A stretch of 64,000 nt of DNA from Methylococcales bacterium (GTDB lineage Bacteria > Pseudomonadota > Gammaproteobacteria > Methylococcales > Methylomonadaceae): positions 20,733-84,732 of the forward strand of contig JAQTUW010000009.1 of assembly GCA_028707085.1 (NCBI GenBank). Direction: 5' to 3'. The position numbers and the translations under genes were made by a program. Shown in pieces: positions 1 to 8,230 of the stretch (positions within the stretch are counted from its first letter, which is position 1; each line of letters opens with the position of its first letter). The notes below the pieces were generated by a model. The model searched no databases and was not told the origin of the DNA. It saw nothing but the letters and a program-made list of their open reading frames with translations.

Positions 1-56
1 TATGCTCAGGAAGTGTTTCAGCCTGCCCTGTTCGGTAAGTTGTATGTGTCTGCTCA
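1..56 (-). CDS. pyrB: Aspartate carbamoyltransferase catalytic chain, N-terminal end only
   Basis: The reverse strand from 56 opens with ATG and reads MSRHIQLTEQGRLKHFLSI to the window edge. This matches the start of PyrB proteins, where the N-terminus leads into an LRHFL-type helix. The product would join carbamoyl phosphate and aspartate in pyrimidine synthesis. The ATG lies two bases after the pyrR stop (TGA CC ATG), so the two are almost certainly co-translated. Only 18 to 19 codons are visible; the call rests on these and on the pyrR neighbour. Confidence 0.72.
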
Positions 57-59
57 TGG

Positions 60-578
60 TCAGGCTGCGCAGGCTGTGGTCTGAATATAAACCCCCAGTG
101 GTTCCGGCCCGGTAATTTTGATTCTTTGCCCGTCCGGCAACGCCATGCGGGCGCCGCAGCAGTCGGGCTGTAGCGGAATCTGCCTGCCGTCGCGCTCGAT
201 CAGCACCGCCAGCACCACCTGATTGGGGCGGCCATAGTCGAATATTTCGTTCAGGGCGGCGCGTATGGTGCGGCCGGTATAGAACACGTCGTCGATCAGG
301 ATGATGTCGCGGCCTTCCAGTTGCGGCGGCAACTGGCTGGGTTTAACCTTGGGGTGCATGCCGATCTGGGAGAAATCGTCGCGATAAAAAGTAATATCCA
401 GCAGACCCAGGGCTTCGGTGACGCCGAGCCGCCGGTGCATCTGCTCGGCAACCCAGGCTCCGCCGCTATGAATGCCGATTAATAGCGGGTTAATCAGTTT
501 GCGCTGGACGATCTGTTGACGGATGGCGGCTTCCATATGATCCAGCAGGGTGTTGATGTTCAAGTCTTGTAACGGCAT
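60..578 (-). CDS. pyrR: PyrR pyrimidine regulator / uracil phosphoribosyltransferase family
   Basis: A 172-residue PRTase-fold protein. The PRPP-binding loop is clear at residues 92-104 (IILIDDVFYTGRT), the hallmark of PyrR and related phosphoribosyltransferases. In Gram-positive bacteria PyrR binds pyr mRNA and controls attenuation; in many proteobacteria it sits directly upstream of pyrB, as here, and its RNA-binding role is less certain. It follows ruvX by 5 nt and precedes pyrB by 2 nt, which leaves no room for a classic attenuator between pyrR and pyrB. Length is normal for the family. Confidence 0.93.
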   Translation of the reverse strand: MPLQDLNINTLLDHMEAAIRQQIVQRKLINPLLIGIHSGGAWVAEQMHRRLGVTEALGLLDITFYRDDFSQIGMHPKVKPSQLPPQLEGRDIILIDDVFYTGRTIRAALNEIFDYGRPNQVVLAVLIERDGRQIPLQPDCCGARMALPDGQRIKITGPEPLGVYIQTTACAA

Positions 579-583
579 AAAAT

Positions 584-1036
584 TTAGGATGATTGGTTAA
601 ACCAGCTTTGCAGAATCAACTGGGCGGCCACCTGATCCTGTACTGCCCATAGTTTAGCAGCACTGACATGCAGGTCATCAAATAACAATTGTTTGGCGGC
701 AAAAGTGGTTAGGGTTTCGTCAATCTGATACACAGGCAACTGAAACCGGCCATTCAACTGGCGGCAAAATTTCTGCATCAGCGGGGTGATGATATTGTCG
801 CGGCCGTCCTGCTGTCTGGAAATGCCCACCACCAGACCTATCGGCCGCCATTCGGCTATCAGTTTGCCGATTCCGACCCAGTCCGGCGCTTGATTGATCG
901 AGCGCAGGGTTTGCAGGGGGCTGGCGATGGCTGTGTCGGCATGCCCCACGGCAATGCCGATCTTTTTATTGCCGAAATCAAAGCCCAGATAGGCGCCGCT
1001 GTCTGGCGCGCCGCGCAATGGATCGGTTTTAGCCAT
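584..1036 (-). CDS. ruvX: RuvX/YqgF family Holliday-junction resolvase-like nuclease
   Basis: 150 residues with an RNase H-like fold. The catalytic acid pattern is visible: an Asp in GFDFGNKKIG near residue 20, a Glu in IDETLTT near 107 and an Asp in DQVAAQ near 134. In E. coli YqgF acts in 16S rRNA 5' maturation, and related proteins cut Holliday junctions. The start overlaps the end of the algH reading frame by 8 nt, and the algH-ruvX-pyrR-pyrB order is common in gammaproteobacteria. The N-terminus is about 10 residues longer than in E. coli. Confidence 0.92.
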   Translation of the reverse strand: MAKTDPLRGAPDSGAYLGFDFGNKKIGIAVGHADTAIASPLQTLRSINQAPDWVGIGKLIAEWRPIGLVVGISRQQDGRDNIITPLMQKFCRQLNGRFQLPVYQIDETLTTFAAKQLLFDDLHVSAAKLWAVQDQVAAQLILQSWFNQSS

Positions 1037-1595
1037 GGCCGGCGGTCGTGGTCAGGCGATTGATGTCTATGCCGAGCTGGCTGGCGGCTGCGTTCCAGCG
1101 CTGGTTGATCGGGGTTTGATAGAGTATGGCTTCGCCGCAGGGTGTGTTTAGCCAGGCATTTTCAATGATTTCCTTTTCCAGTTGCCCGCTGCCCCAGCCG
1201 GCATAACCCAGCGCAATTAGGTAATGGTTAGGGCCTTTGCCATCGGCAATGGCTTCCAGTACATCGCGGGAGCTGGTGAGCGTGATATTGTCGGCGGTGG
1301 AAATACTGGAATCCCATTGTTGTTCGCACGGCGTATGAATTACAAAGCCGCGCTCCTGCTGAACCGGGCCGCCGGAAAAAACCGGGGTGTCCAGCACGGC
1401 CTGAAGTTCGGTTTTAATGCCCATCTGCTCAAAAATATCGGCCAGTTTCATGCCGGTCGGACGGTTGATGATAATGCCCAGCGCGCCATCCTGATTATGC
1501 TGGCACAAATAGGTAACCGTATGAAAGAAGTTCGGATCGGCCAGCCCCGGCATTGCAATTAAAAACTGATTGTTCAAATAAGTGTTCTTGATCAT
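1029..1595 (-). CDS. algH: YqgE/AlgH family protein (DUF179)
   Basis: 188 residues, normal length for the family. The start reads LNNQFLIAMPGLADPNFFHTV, followed by GALGIIINRPT, both diagnostic of YqgE/AlgH. The biochemical role is unsettled; AlgH was first named as a regulator of alginate in Pseudomonas. It lies 17 nt downstream of the TonB-like gene and overlaps ruvX, so it belongs to the same transcript. An opposite-strand frame of 112 codons inside it has no family signature. Confidence 0.93.
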   Translation of the reverse strand: MIKNTYLNNQFLIAMPGLADPNFFHTVTYLCQHNQDGALGIIINRPTGMKLADIFEQMGIKTELQAVLDTPVFSGGPVQQERGFVIHTPCEQQWDSSISTADNITLTSSRDVLEAIADGKGPNHYLIALGYAGWGSGQLEKEIIENAWLNTPCGEAILYQTPINQRWNAAASQLGIDINRLTTTAGHG

Positions 1596-1612
1596 TTTGA
1601 TACCGGATTATT

Positions 1613-2473
1613 CTAACGGGCGGTCATGCCGGTTTGGTCGGAAAACTTCCAGACCCTGGTGATGACCAAAACGTTCACTTCCTGGAGCAAATCAAGGGGT
1701 AAGGACGCAAATGGCGCACTCATTCTGACAATATGTTTGGCGGCTTCGTCGAGTTCGGCATTGCCGGATGATCTGACGATACGCATGCTGTAAATACTGC
1801 CGTCGGCATTGATGCCGACATCCATGGTCAGGGTTTGCGCTTCGCCCTTGTTGCGTGCGGCTTCAGGATAATTCAGATTGCCGGTACGTTCAACCTTGTC
1901 CCCCCAGTCTTTTACATATTGCGCGGCGAGAAATTTGTGGCCGGTAACGGAATTGACAAGCTTGATTTTGGCTGCTTGCGGGGTTTGCGAACGGTTGCGG
2001 ATCTGTTCGCCGAGTTGGGAAATCTGTTGCTGCAGGGTTTCGGCGGTCAGCAAGGGTTTATCCGCCGCGGGTTCGCCGGCTTGTGCGGAAGCGGGACTTT
2101 CCGCGGCAGGTGTTTTTGAAACCGGTGGTTTTTGGGTTTCGCCGGCATTGTTTCGGGCTGGCGTTTCGGAGCCGGCGACTGCTTTGAGGCTTTGCCTGAT
2201 AGGGCGGTCGGCCGCCGACTGGGCGGTTTTGCCTGTTTTCGGAGCCGTTGCTTCTGCTTCGGTTTGGATTGCGTCCGGATTTTGGGCGGTTGCTATCGGC
2301 ATGCTCGCCAGCGTCAGCACCATGGGGCGCTGGGGTGCGGCCGGCGGCGGAAGGGTAGGGTTAAAGCCTAGCAGCATGGCGATGTGCGCCAGCGTGGCAA
2401 TTAGCAGCGCGGCCAGCAGGGGCCTGCCGTTTGAGCGGCAGGGTGCGGCATTCATGAGCCGGGTGTGTGTCAT
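1613..2473 (-). CDS. TonB-like energy transducer
   Basis: 286 residues with the three-part TonB build. There is a short cytoplasmic start, one membrane helix near residues 18-38 (LLAALLIATLAHIAMLLGF), and a long Pro/Ala/Glu-rich periplasmic spacer. The C-terminal domain near 198-278 starts at YPEAARNKGE and contains MDVGINADGSI and a final VWKF. Such proteins pass proton-motive-force energy from ExbB/ExbD to outer-membrane receptors. No exbB or exbD lies nearby. The start overlaps the gshB stop (ATGA). The gshB-tonB-algH order is widespread in gammaproteobacteria. Confidence 0.88.
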   Translation of the reverse strand: MTHTRLMNAAPCRSNGRPLLAALLIATLAHIAMLLGFNPTLPPPAAPQRPMVLTLASMPIATAQNPDAIQTEAEATAPKTGKTAQSAADRPIRQSLKAVAGSETPARNNAGETQKPPVSKTPAAESPASAQAGEPAADKPLLTAETLQQQISQLGEQIRNRSQTPQAAKIKLVNSVTGHKFLAAQYVKDWGDKVERTGNLNYPEAARNKGEAQTLTMDVGINADGSIYSMRIVRSSGNAELDEAAKHIVRMSAPFASLPLDLLQEVNVLVITRVWKFSDQTGMTAR

Positions 2474-3420
2474 GTTCCTATTTTGGATTTGATATGATCC
2501 AGTAACTGGCCACTAATGTTGATGCCGAATTGTTTGTCCAGTTCCTGCACGCAGGTAGGGCTGGTCACATTGACTTCCGTCAGAAAGTCGCCAATGACAT
2601 CGATACCGACAAATATCAGGCCTTTTTCCTTAAGGGTGGGGCCGACCTGTTCGGCGATCCAGCGGTCGCGGGCGCTCAATGGCCGACCTTCGCCGCGGCC
2701 GCCGGCCGCCAGATTGCCGCGGCTTTCGCCGCCCGCCGGAATTCTGGCCAGACAATAGGGAACCGGTTCGCCGTTAACCAGCAAGATTCTTTTGTCGCCA
2801 TGTTTGATGTCGGGCAGATATTTCTGAGCCATGATAAAACGCTGGCTGTGTTCGGTCATCGTCTCCAATATGACGCTGAGATTGGGGTCTAGTTCCTGTA
2901 CGTAAAAAATGGAAGCGCCGCCCATGCCGTCCAGCGGCTTGAGGATGATTTGCTTGTGTTCCTGCAAAAATGCGCGGATTTTTTTGGGATCCCGGGCGAC
3001 CAGGGTGTCGGTGCAGCATTGCGGAAACCAGGCGGTGAACATTTTTTCATTGGCGTCCCGCAGGGATTGCGGCTTGTTGACCACATAAACCCCCTGCGAT
3101 TCCGCCTGTTCCAGAATATAGGTGGCGTAGATGTATTCCTGATTGAACGGCGGATCCTTGCGCATGATAATGGCGTCCAGTTCGCCGAGCGCAATTTCCT
3201 GCTCGGCGCTGAACCTGTGCCAGCATTGTTCGTCGCGCCGCACTTCCAACAGGCGGGTGCGGGCGTAAGCCTGGCCGTTATGCAGGAACAGGTCGTCCAG
3301 TTCCATGTAATGCAGTTCCCAGTTGCGGGCCTGCGCTTCCAGCAGCATGGCGAAACTGGTGTCTTTTTTGATGTTGATCCGGCCTATGGGGTCCATGACC
3401 ATGCCAAGTTTAATAGTCAT
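2470..3420 (-). CDS. gshB: Glutathione synthetase
   Basis: 316 residues, the usual GshB length. It ligates glycine to gamma-glutamylcysteine with ATP. The N-terminus MTIKLGMVMDPIGRINIKKD and the ATP-grasp segments IILKPLDGMGGASIF, GDKRILLVNGEPV and FVGIDVIGDFLTEVNVTSPT are all characteristic, and the Asn in EVNVTSP is the Mg-binding position. It is the first gene of a minus-strand operon running to pyrB, and its stop overlaps the TonB-like start by 4 nt. The gap to the divergent rpmB carries promoter sequence. Confidence 0.96.
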   Translation of the reverse strand: MTIKLGMVMDPIGRINIKKDTSFAMLLEAQARNWELHYMELDDLFLHNGQAYARTRLLEVRRDEQCWHRFSAEQEIALGELDAIIMRKDPPFNQEYIYATYILEQAESQGVYVVNKPQSLRDANEKMFTAWFPQCCTDTLVARDPKKIRAFLQEHKQIILKPLDGMGGASIFYVQELDPNLSVILETMTEHSQRFIMAQKYLPDIKHGDKRILLVNGEPVPYCLARIPAGGESRGNLAAGGRGEGRPLSARDRWIAEQVGPTLKEKGLIFVGIDVIGDFLTEVNVTSPTCVQELDKQFGINISGQLLDHIKSKIGT

Positions 3421-3490
3421 TAAGGTTCTGTTTTAATTTGAATTAGAAAGAGACGCCGGAATTCTACCAAATTTAATTTTCACGTGGTTG

Positions 3491-3519
3491 TTTACCTGAA
3501 AAAGTTTTTTTGGTATAAA
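3491..3519 (+). promoter_or_regulatory. Sigma70-type promoter for rpmB-rpmG
   Basis: A TTTACC hexamer at 3491-3496 and a TATAAA hexamer at 3514-3519 are separated by 17 bases. This is a good match to the sigma70 consensus, about 40 bases before the rpmB start. A GAGG ribosome-binding motif precedes the ATG. Confidence 0.6.
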
Positions 3520-3560
3520 GTTCGGCTAAATTTTGAATAAAGTCTCGCATTGAGGTAGTC

Positions 3561-3797
3561 ATGTCCAGAGTATGCCAAGTAACAGGCAAACGTCCCGTCA
3601 GCGGGAACAACGTTTCGCACGCACAAAACAAGACCAAGAGAAGATTTACTCCGAATCTGCATCACCACAGATTCTGGGTGGAAAGCGAAAACCGCTGGAT
3701 TCGGTTGAGAGTATCATCCAAAGCCATGCGCATCATCGACAAAAACGGTATTGACGCCGTTCTGGCCGACATGCGCAGCCGTGGCGAACAAGTTTAA
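3561..3797 (+). CDS. rpmB: 50S ribosomal protein L28
   Basis: 78 residues, the exact length of gammaproteobacterial L28. It starts [21 protein letters not shown] and keeps the conserved RRFTPNLH and [16 protein letters not shown] blocks. It is followed after 11 nt by rpmG, the usual two-gene ribosomal operon. An overlapping frame starting at 3572 is a shadow. Confidence 0.98.
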   Translation: MSRVCQVTGKRPVSGNNVSHAQNKTKRRFTPNLHHHRFWVESENRWIRLRVSSKAMRIIDKNGIDAVLADMRSRGEQV

Positions 3798-3808
3798 GGA
3801 GACTGATC

Positions 3809-3964
3809 ATGCGCGATAAAATCAAACTGGTTTCAAGTGAAGGCACAGGCCACTTTTACACCACCACAAAAAACAAGAAAACCATGCCCGAGAAAATGGA
3901 GATCAAAAAATTTGATCCCGTGGTTCGCAGACATGTTATCTACAAAGAAGCCAAGATTAGATAA
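3809..3964 (+). CDS. rpmG: 50S ribosomal protein L33
   Basis: 51 codons read from ATG at 3809 to TAA at 3964: [20 protein letters not shown], then a Lys-rich middle ([17 protein letters not shown]) and an end [14 protein letters not shown]. This is the standard L33 sequence. A strong AAGGAG motif lies 8 nt before the start. It is the second gene of the rpmB operon. Confidence 0.98.
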   Translation: MRDKIKLVSSEGTGHFYTTTKNKKTMPEKMEIKKFDPVVRRHVIYKEAKIR

Positions 3965-3973
3965 TCTACAGTT

Positions 3974-4008
3974 AAACCCGGTTTAAAACAACTGTTCCCG
4001 CCGGGTTT
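3974..4008 (+). terminator. Probable terminator after rpmG
   Basis: An 8-bp perfect stem pairs 3974-3981 (AAACCCGG) with 4001-4008 (CCGGGTTT), ten bases past the rpmG stop. The loop is 19 nt and the T-run after it is short, so this is a weak intrinsic terminator. Confidence 0.45.
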
Positions 4009-4122
4009 GTCGCGACTTCTTTCGTTTTAGGTGCGGCTTTCAGGCCTTAAGCAGCGGATATGTTTCCAGAGCTTAAGGCTTTTCAGCGCCTGTCGTTTGT
4101 TGGCGGCCGGCTAAACGCTATG

Positions 4123-4300
4123 TAGTCCGCCAATGTTATAACGACGGATAAGCGCTACCCATCTGCTGCCGGGGTATTCCGCCAGAGGACGCCGTGAATA
4201 CATCCGTGTAAGCTTGAGTCGGCATCCATGCCTCCTAAACCTCTGGCAGAATACCCCGGCAGCAGATTAGCCTATTCGTCAAAACAAAATTGACAGGCTC
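4123..4300. repeat. Inverted-repeat element, family A, copy 1 (178 bp)
   Basis: This segment is almost identical to 35153-35326, with about eight substitutions and a 4-nt indel near the right end. A long internal inverted repeat pairs 4161-4186 (CTGCTGCCGGGGTATTCCGC and on) with the complementary stretch ending near 4266, around a core of about 50 nt. The outer ends are imperfect inverted repeats: left TAGTCCGCCAATG, right (complement) GAGCCTGTCAATT. There is no open reading frame. It behaves like a non-autonomous miniature transposable element or a folded intergenic repeat. No clear target duplication is seen at this copy. Confidence 0.8.
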
Positions 4301-4747
4301 CTGATCTTCCCTTTTTGTTTTTCCTTTCTTCATTAACCGGCGCGGGCTGCGATCATGCACGCCACAGCCGCTGTAGTCCGCATCGGCGAATGTCGGCTTG
4401 TGGTTGCTGACAGGCTAAATTCAATGCTTTAGAATGATGAATCGATCATTGCCGCTAAACCGGTTTTTTTAAGTTTATTGTGGTTTTTCGGTCAGTTACC
4501 CTTGTTTTTGATTCGCCAAGCCCCAATTCTCTCCGTCAGGAGGGGGGCAGGTCTATTGCCTGCCGGCAAGTTAAGGACGACAGGTAAATAGTAGCAGGTG
4601 CATTTAGGATCAAAACTGGGTTAGGTTATCCGGGTAATGTTATGCAACGATCAATTTACCCGGTTCAATTCCCAGACTGAAAATTTTTGGAAACATTTAT
4701 TCGGTCGGCTTGTCCATGCCGACATTCTTAATTCCGGAAAAACATAT
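4301..4747. other. Intergenic stretch upstream of the DegP-like gene
   Basis: About 450 bases without a convincing gene. A GGCAGG/CCTGCC hairpin lies near 4547-4565. At 4374-4416 the end motifs of the family A element (TAGTCCGC and TGACAGGCT) recur only about 43 bases apart, which may be an internally deleted relic or chance. No promoter could be fixed with confidence. Confidence 0.3.
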
Positions 4748-6094
4748 ATGATAAACAACACAAAAATATTTTTGATTTTTTTGCTTGCTCTGACAGGTTT
4801 ATCGGTCAATGCGGCATTGCCGGCTCAGGTAGACAATTTGCCGTTGCCCTCGCTGGCGCCGATGCTGGAAAACAGCATGCCGGCCGTGGTCAATATTTCC
4901 ACCACCACCAATATTCGCCAGCAGGAAAACCCGCTGATGAACGACCCGGTGTTTCGCCGTTATTTCAAGGCCCCAAGACAGCGCCAGCAGCAAAAAAACA
5001 GCCTGGGTTCCGGGGTGATTATCGACAAGAACGAAGGCTATGTACTGACCAACAATCACGTTATTGACAAGGCCGATAAAATTACCGTGACCCTTAGCGA
5101 CGGCCGGCAGTTGAACGCCAAGTTGCTGGGAACCGATCCGGAAGCCGATGTAGCCGTGATCCAGATTCCCGCCGATAAGCTGACGGAACTCAAAGTTGCC
5201 GATTCCAGCCAGCTCAAGGTGGGCGATTTTGTGGTCGCCATCGGTAATCCATTCGGTCTGGGACAAACCGCAACCTCCGGCATCGTCAGCGCGCTGGGGC
5301 GTTCCGGTCTGGGCATAGAAGGCTATGAAGACTTTATTCAGACCGACGCCTCGATCAATCCGGGTAATTCCGGCGGTGCGCTGGTGAATCTGCGCGGTGA
5401 ATTTGTCGGCATGAATACCGCCATTCTGGCGCCCAGCGGCGGCAATGTCGGCATCGGTTTCGCCATTCCGTCCAACATGGCGATCAGATTGATGGAATCC
5501 CTGATCCAGCACGGTGAAATCCGGCGCGGTCTGCTGGGCGTCACCACCCAGGATCTGACCCCGGAACTCATCAACGCCTTTTCCTTAAAAAACAAACATG
5601 GCGCATTGGTCAGCCGGGTAGAGGCTGGTTCGCCTGCGGAGAAAGCGGGCCTGGAGCCGGGCGATATTATCCTGGCCATCAATGGCGAGGAAGTGAAAAG
5701 CGGCGGCAGCCAGATTCGCAACACAGTAGGCATGCTGCAAATCGGCGACAAGGCGGAGCTTGATATTATGCGCGGCGAGGAACGCAAATCCCTGCAGGCT
5801 GTCATCGGTAAGCCCACACGGGTGGAAGTGCCCGGCAATCAATTGCATCCGGCCCTCAACGGCGCGGTATTGGGCGCAACCACCAAGGATCAGGTGGAAG
5901 GGGTTTTGATCGAAAAAATCGAACCGGATTCCCATGCCTGGAAAACTGGTTTGCGTCCGGGAGACATCATTGTTTCCGCCAACCGCTACCGGGTCAGGAA
6001 CCTGGATGAAATCAAGCGGGTGGTTAAAGCCAATGCGCCGCTGCTGATCAATTTACAGCGTGGCGGAGAAGGATTTTTCGTGGTGCTGAAGTAA
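4748..6094 (+). CDS. Periplasmic serine protease of the DegP/DegQ (HtrA) family
   Basis: 448 residues from the ATG at 4748. The upstream extension to 4637 would put 37 charged residues before the signal peptide, so the later start is preferred. A signal sequence (FLIFLLALTGLSVNA) precedes a trypsin-like domain with the triad His104 (TNNHVI), Asp134 (PEADVAVI) and Ser208 (PGNSGGAL). Two PDZ domains follow, near 235-330 and 345-440. It should degrade or refold misfolded envelope proteins. Length and short linkers resemble DegQ/MucD more than DegP. Expressed alone; convergent with rep. Confidence 0.94.
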   Translation: MINNTKIFLIFLLALTGLSVNAALPAQVDNLPLPSLAPMLENSMPAVVNISTTTNIRQQENPLMNDPVFRRYFKAPRQRQQQKNSLGSGVIIDKNEGYVLTNNHVIDKADKITVTLSDGRQLNAKLLGTDPEADVAVIQIPADKLTELKVADSSQLKVGDFVVAIGNPFGLGQTATSGIVSALGRSGLGIEGYEDFIQTDASINPGNSGGALVNLRGEFVGMNTAILAPSGGNVGIGFAIPSNMAIRLMESLIQHGEIRRGLLGVTTQDLTPELINAFSLKNKHGALVSRVEAGSPAEKAGLEPGDIILAINGEEVKSGGSQIRNTVGMLQIGDKAELDIMRGEERKSLQAVIGKPTRVEVPGNQLHPALNGAVLGATTKDQVEGVLIEKIEPDSHAWKTGLRPGDIIVSANRYRVRNLDEIKRVVKANAPLLINLQRGGEGFFVVLK

Positions 6095-6102
6095 AGCGGT
6101 AT

Positions 6103-8109
6103 TTATTCCAGCATGGCTTTTAGTTGCGCCAGACTGGCCTTGCCGCGCTGCTTGATCTCTTCCGGCGGCAACTGTTTCCGGTTGATCCATTCCAGATCGT
6201 CTTCCGGCAATTCGTTCAAAAACCGGCTGGGCTCGCATTCGCTCAGTTCGCCGTAACGCTTGCGGTGCGTGCAATAGCTGAAGGTCAGGGTTTGTCGGGC
6301 GCGGGTGATGCCGACGTAGGCCAGTCGCCGCTCTTCCTCGATATTGTCCGTTTCGATGCTGTTCTGATGCGGTAACAGATTTTCTTCCATGCCGATCAGG
6401 AACACATGCGGAAACTCCAGGCCCTTGGCTGCATGCAGCGTCATCAGGCTGACCTGGTCGCCTGCCTCCTGTTCCTGATTGCGATCCAGAATATCCAGCA
6501 GCATCACCCGGCTGATCACATCGGCCAGGGATTTGCTTTCGCCCTGATCATTGCCGGCGATGCGTTGCAGCCAGTCTATCAATTCATAAACGTTTTTCAG
6601 TTTGCGATCGGCAGAGGCGGAAGTCTTGCTGTTTTCATTCAGCCATTGCGGATAATTGATGTCGTCGATCAGCTTGTGAATGGTGGGAAAGGTATCCGCG
6701 CCTGATATTTTGAGAGCGGTTTCATTCATCCAGCCGCAGAACTTGCCCAGACGTTGCACCGATTTTTCGGAGAGCCTTTGCTGCAGGCCCAGTTCGGAAC
6801 AGGCGGCGAACAGGCTGACATGCCGCTCGTTGGCGTAGGCGCTCAGCTTTTCCAGGGTGTTTGGGCCTATCTCCCGGCGCGGGGTGTTGATGATTCGCAA
6901 AAAGGCGGCGTCATCGCCGGGGTTGACCAGTAATCGCAAATAGGCCAGTACGTCCTTGATTTCGGCATAGGCAAAAAATGAAGTGCTGCCGCTGATAAAA
7001 TACGGCACATTGTTTTCCCGCAATTCCCGCTCGAACAGCCGCGACTGATGGTTGCCCCGGTACAGTATCGCGTAGTCGCCGTAGCTGCCGCCGGTCTTGA
7101 AGCGGTGGTGAACAATCTCGGCGGTGATCTGTTTGGCTTCGGCGATATCGTTTTTGTGGCTCAGCACCCGCAACGGGTCGCCAAAACCCAGTTCGCTCCA
7201 CAATTTTTTTTCAAAGACATGCGGATTATTGGCGATCAACTGATTGGCGACCTTCAGGATGCGTCCGGCGGAACGATAGTTTTGTTCCAGTTTAATGATT
7301 TGCAGCCGGGGATAATCCTTTTGCAACTGGCCGAGATTTTCCGGTTGCGCGCCGCGCCAGGCATAAATGGACTGATCGTCGTCGCCGACCACGGTAAACC
7401 GCCCCAGATTGCCGGCCAGAGCCTTGACCAGTTGATACTGGGTAATATTGGTATCCTGGTATTCATCCACCAGCAGATAGCGTATCCTGTTCTGCCATTT
7501 TTCCAGAATATCGGCATGCTGTTGAAAAAGCACCACCGGCAGCAGGATCAAATCATCGAAATCCACGGCATTATAGGCTTTAAGGCTGCGGTTAAAATGC
7601 TGATAAAGCACGGCTGCTGCGACGGTTTCGGCGTCATCGGCAAGATTTAAAGCCTGTTCCGGATTGATAAAGGCGTTCTTCCATTGTCCGATCCGATGGT
7701 TATAACTTTCGACGGCGTCGATGTCGCAGCCATCTACTCCGTGGCCAGTCAGTTGTCGTAACAGGCTCAGTTTGTCCTGCTCGTCAAATAGGGTGATCGC
7801 GGCTTTGTAGCCCAGCGTTTTGTGTTCCCGGCGTAAAATTTCCAGCCCCAGCGAGTGGAAAGTGGAGACGGTCAGTCCCCGGCTTTGCCGGTCGTCCAAC
7901 AGGCGGCCGACCCGGGTCTTCATCTCTCTGGCCGCCTTGTTGGTGAAGGTCACGGCGGCAATGTGCCGGGCGGCGATACCCTGCTGCACCAGATAGGCGA
8001 TTTTCTCGGTAATGACCCGCGTCTTGCCGCTACCCGCACCGGCCAGCACCAGCAAGGGGCGGTCGATGGTTTTTACGGCGGACATCTGCTGGGGGTTGAG
8101 TTTACTCAT
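6103..8109 (-). CDS. rep: ATP-dependent DNA helicase Rep
   Basis: 668 residues, near E. coli Rep (673). Superfamily 1A motifs are intact: Q-motif LNPQQMSAV, Walker A LAGAGSGKTRVI, motif II LLVDEYQDTN, motif III GDDDQSIYAWRGA, motif IV QNYRSAGRI, motif V LMTLHAAKGLEF and motif VI RRLAYVGITRARQ. It unwinds 3'-5' ahead of the replisome and clears protein roadblocks. The short C-terminus and overall sequence favour Rep over UvrD or PcrA. It is convergent with the DegP-like gene, 8 nt between stops, and divergent from the next gene. Confidence 0.95.
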   Translation of the reverse strand: MSKLNPQQMSAVKTIDRPLLVLAGAGSGKTRVITEKIAYLVQQGIAARHIAAVTFTNKAAREMKTRVGRLLDDRQSRGLTVSTFHSLGLEILRREHKTLGYKAAITLFDEQDKLSLLRQLTGHGVDGCDIDAVESYNHRIGQWKNAFINPEQALNLADDAETVAAAVLYQHFNRSLKAYNAVDFDDLILLPVVLFQQHADILEKWQNRIRYLLVDEYQDTNITQYQLVKALAGNLGRFTVVGDDDQSIYAWRGAQPENLGQLQKDYPRLQIIKLEQNYRSAGRILKVANQLIANNPHVFEKKLWSELGFGDPLRVLSHKNDIAEAKQITAEIVHHRFKTGGSYGDYAILYRGNHQSRLFERELRENNVPYFISGSTSFFAYAEIKDVLAYLRLLVNPGDDAAFLRIINTPRREIGPNTLEKLSAYANERHVSLFAACSELGLQQRLSEKSVQRLGKFCGWMNETALKISGADTFPTIHKLIDDINYPQWLNENSKTSASADRKLKNVYELIDWLQRIAGNDQGESKSLADVISRVMLLDILDRNQEQEAGDQVSLMTLHAAKGLEFPHVFLIGMEENLLPHQNSIETDNIEEERRLAYVGITRARQTLTFSYCTHRKRYGELSECEPSRFLNELPEDDLEWINRKQLPPEEIKQRGKASLAQLKAMLE

Positions 8110-8230
8110 GAACAGGCCCGGCAGCGACCGGCCGGGAAAGCAATGAGCGGGAACGAAAGCGAAAAATGCGATATAAATTCACGGTAACTATTCAAATGGG
8201 TGTGCATGCTCTTGGTAGAATGACCGGGCA

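Noticed and set aside
4637..4747. Extended start of the DegP-like protease
   Set aside because: Adds 37 polar residues before a normal signal peptide; the ATG at 4748 is preferred.
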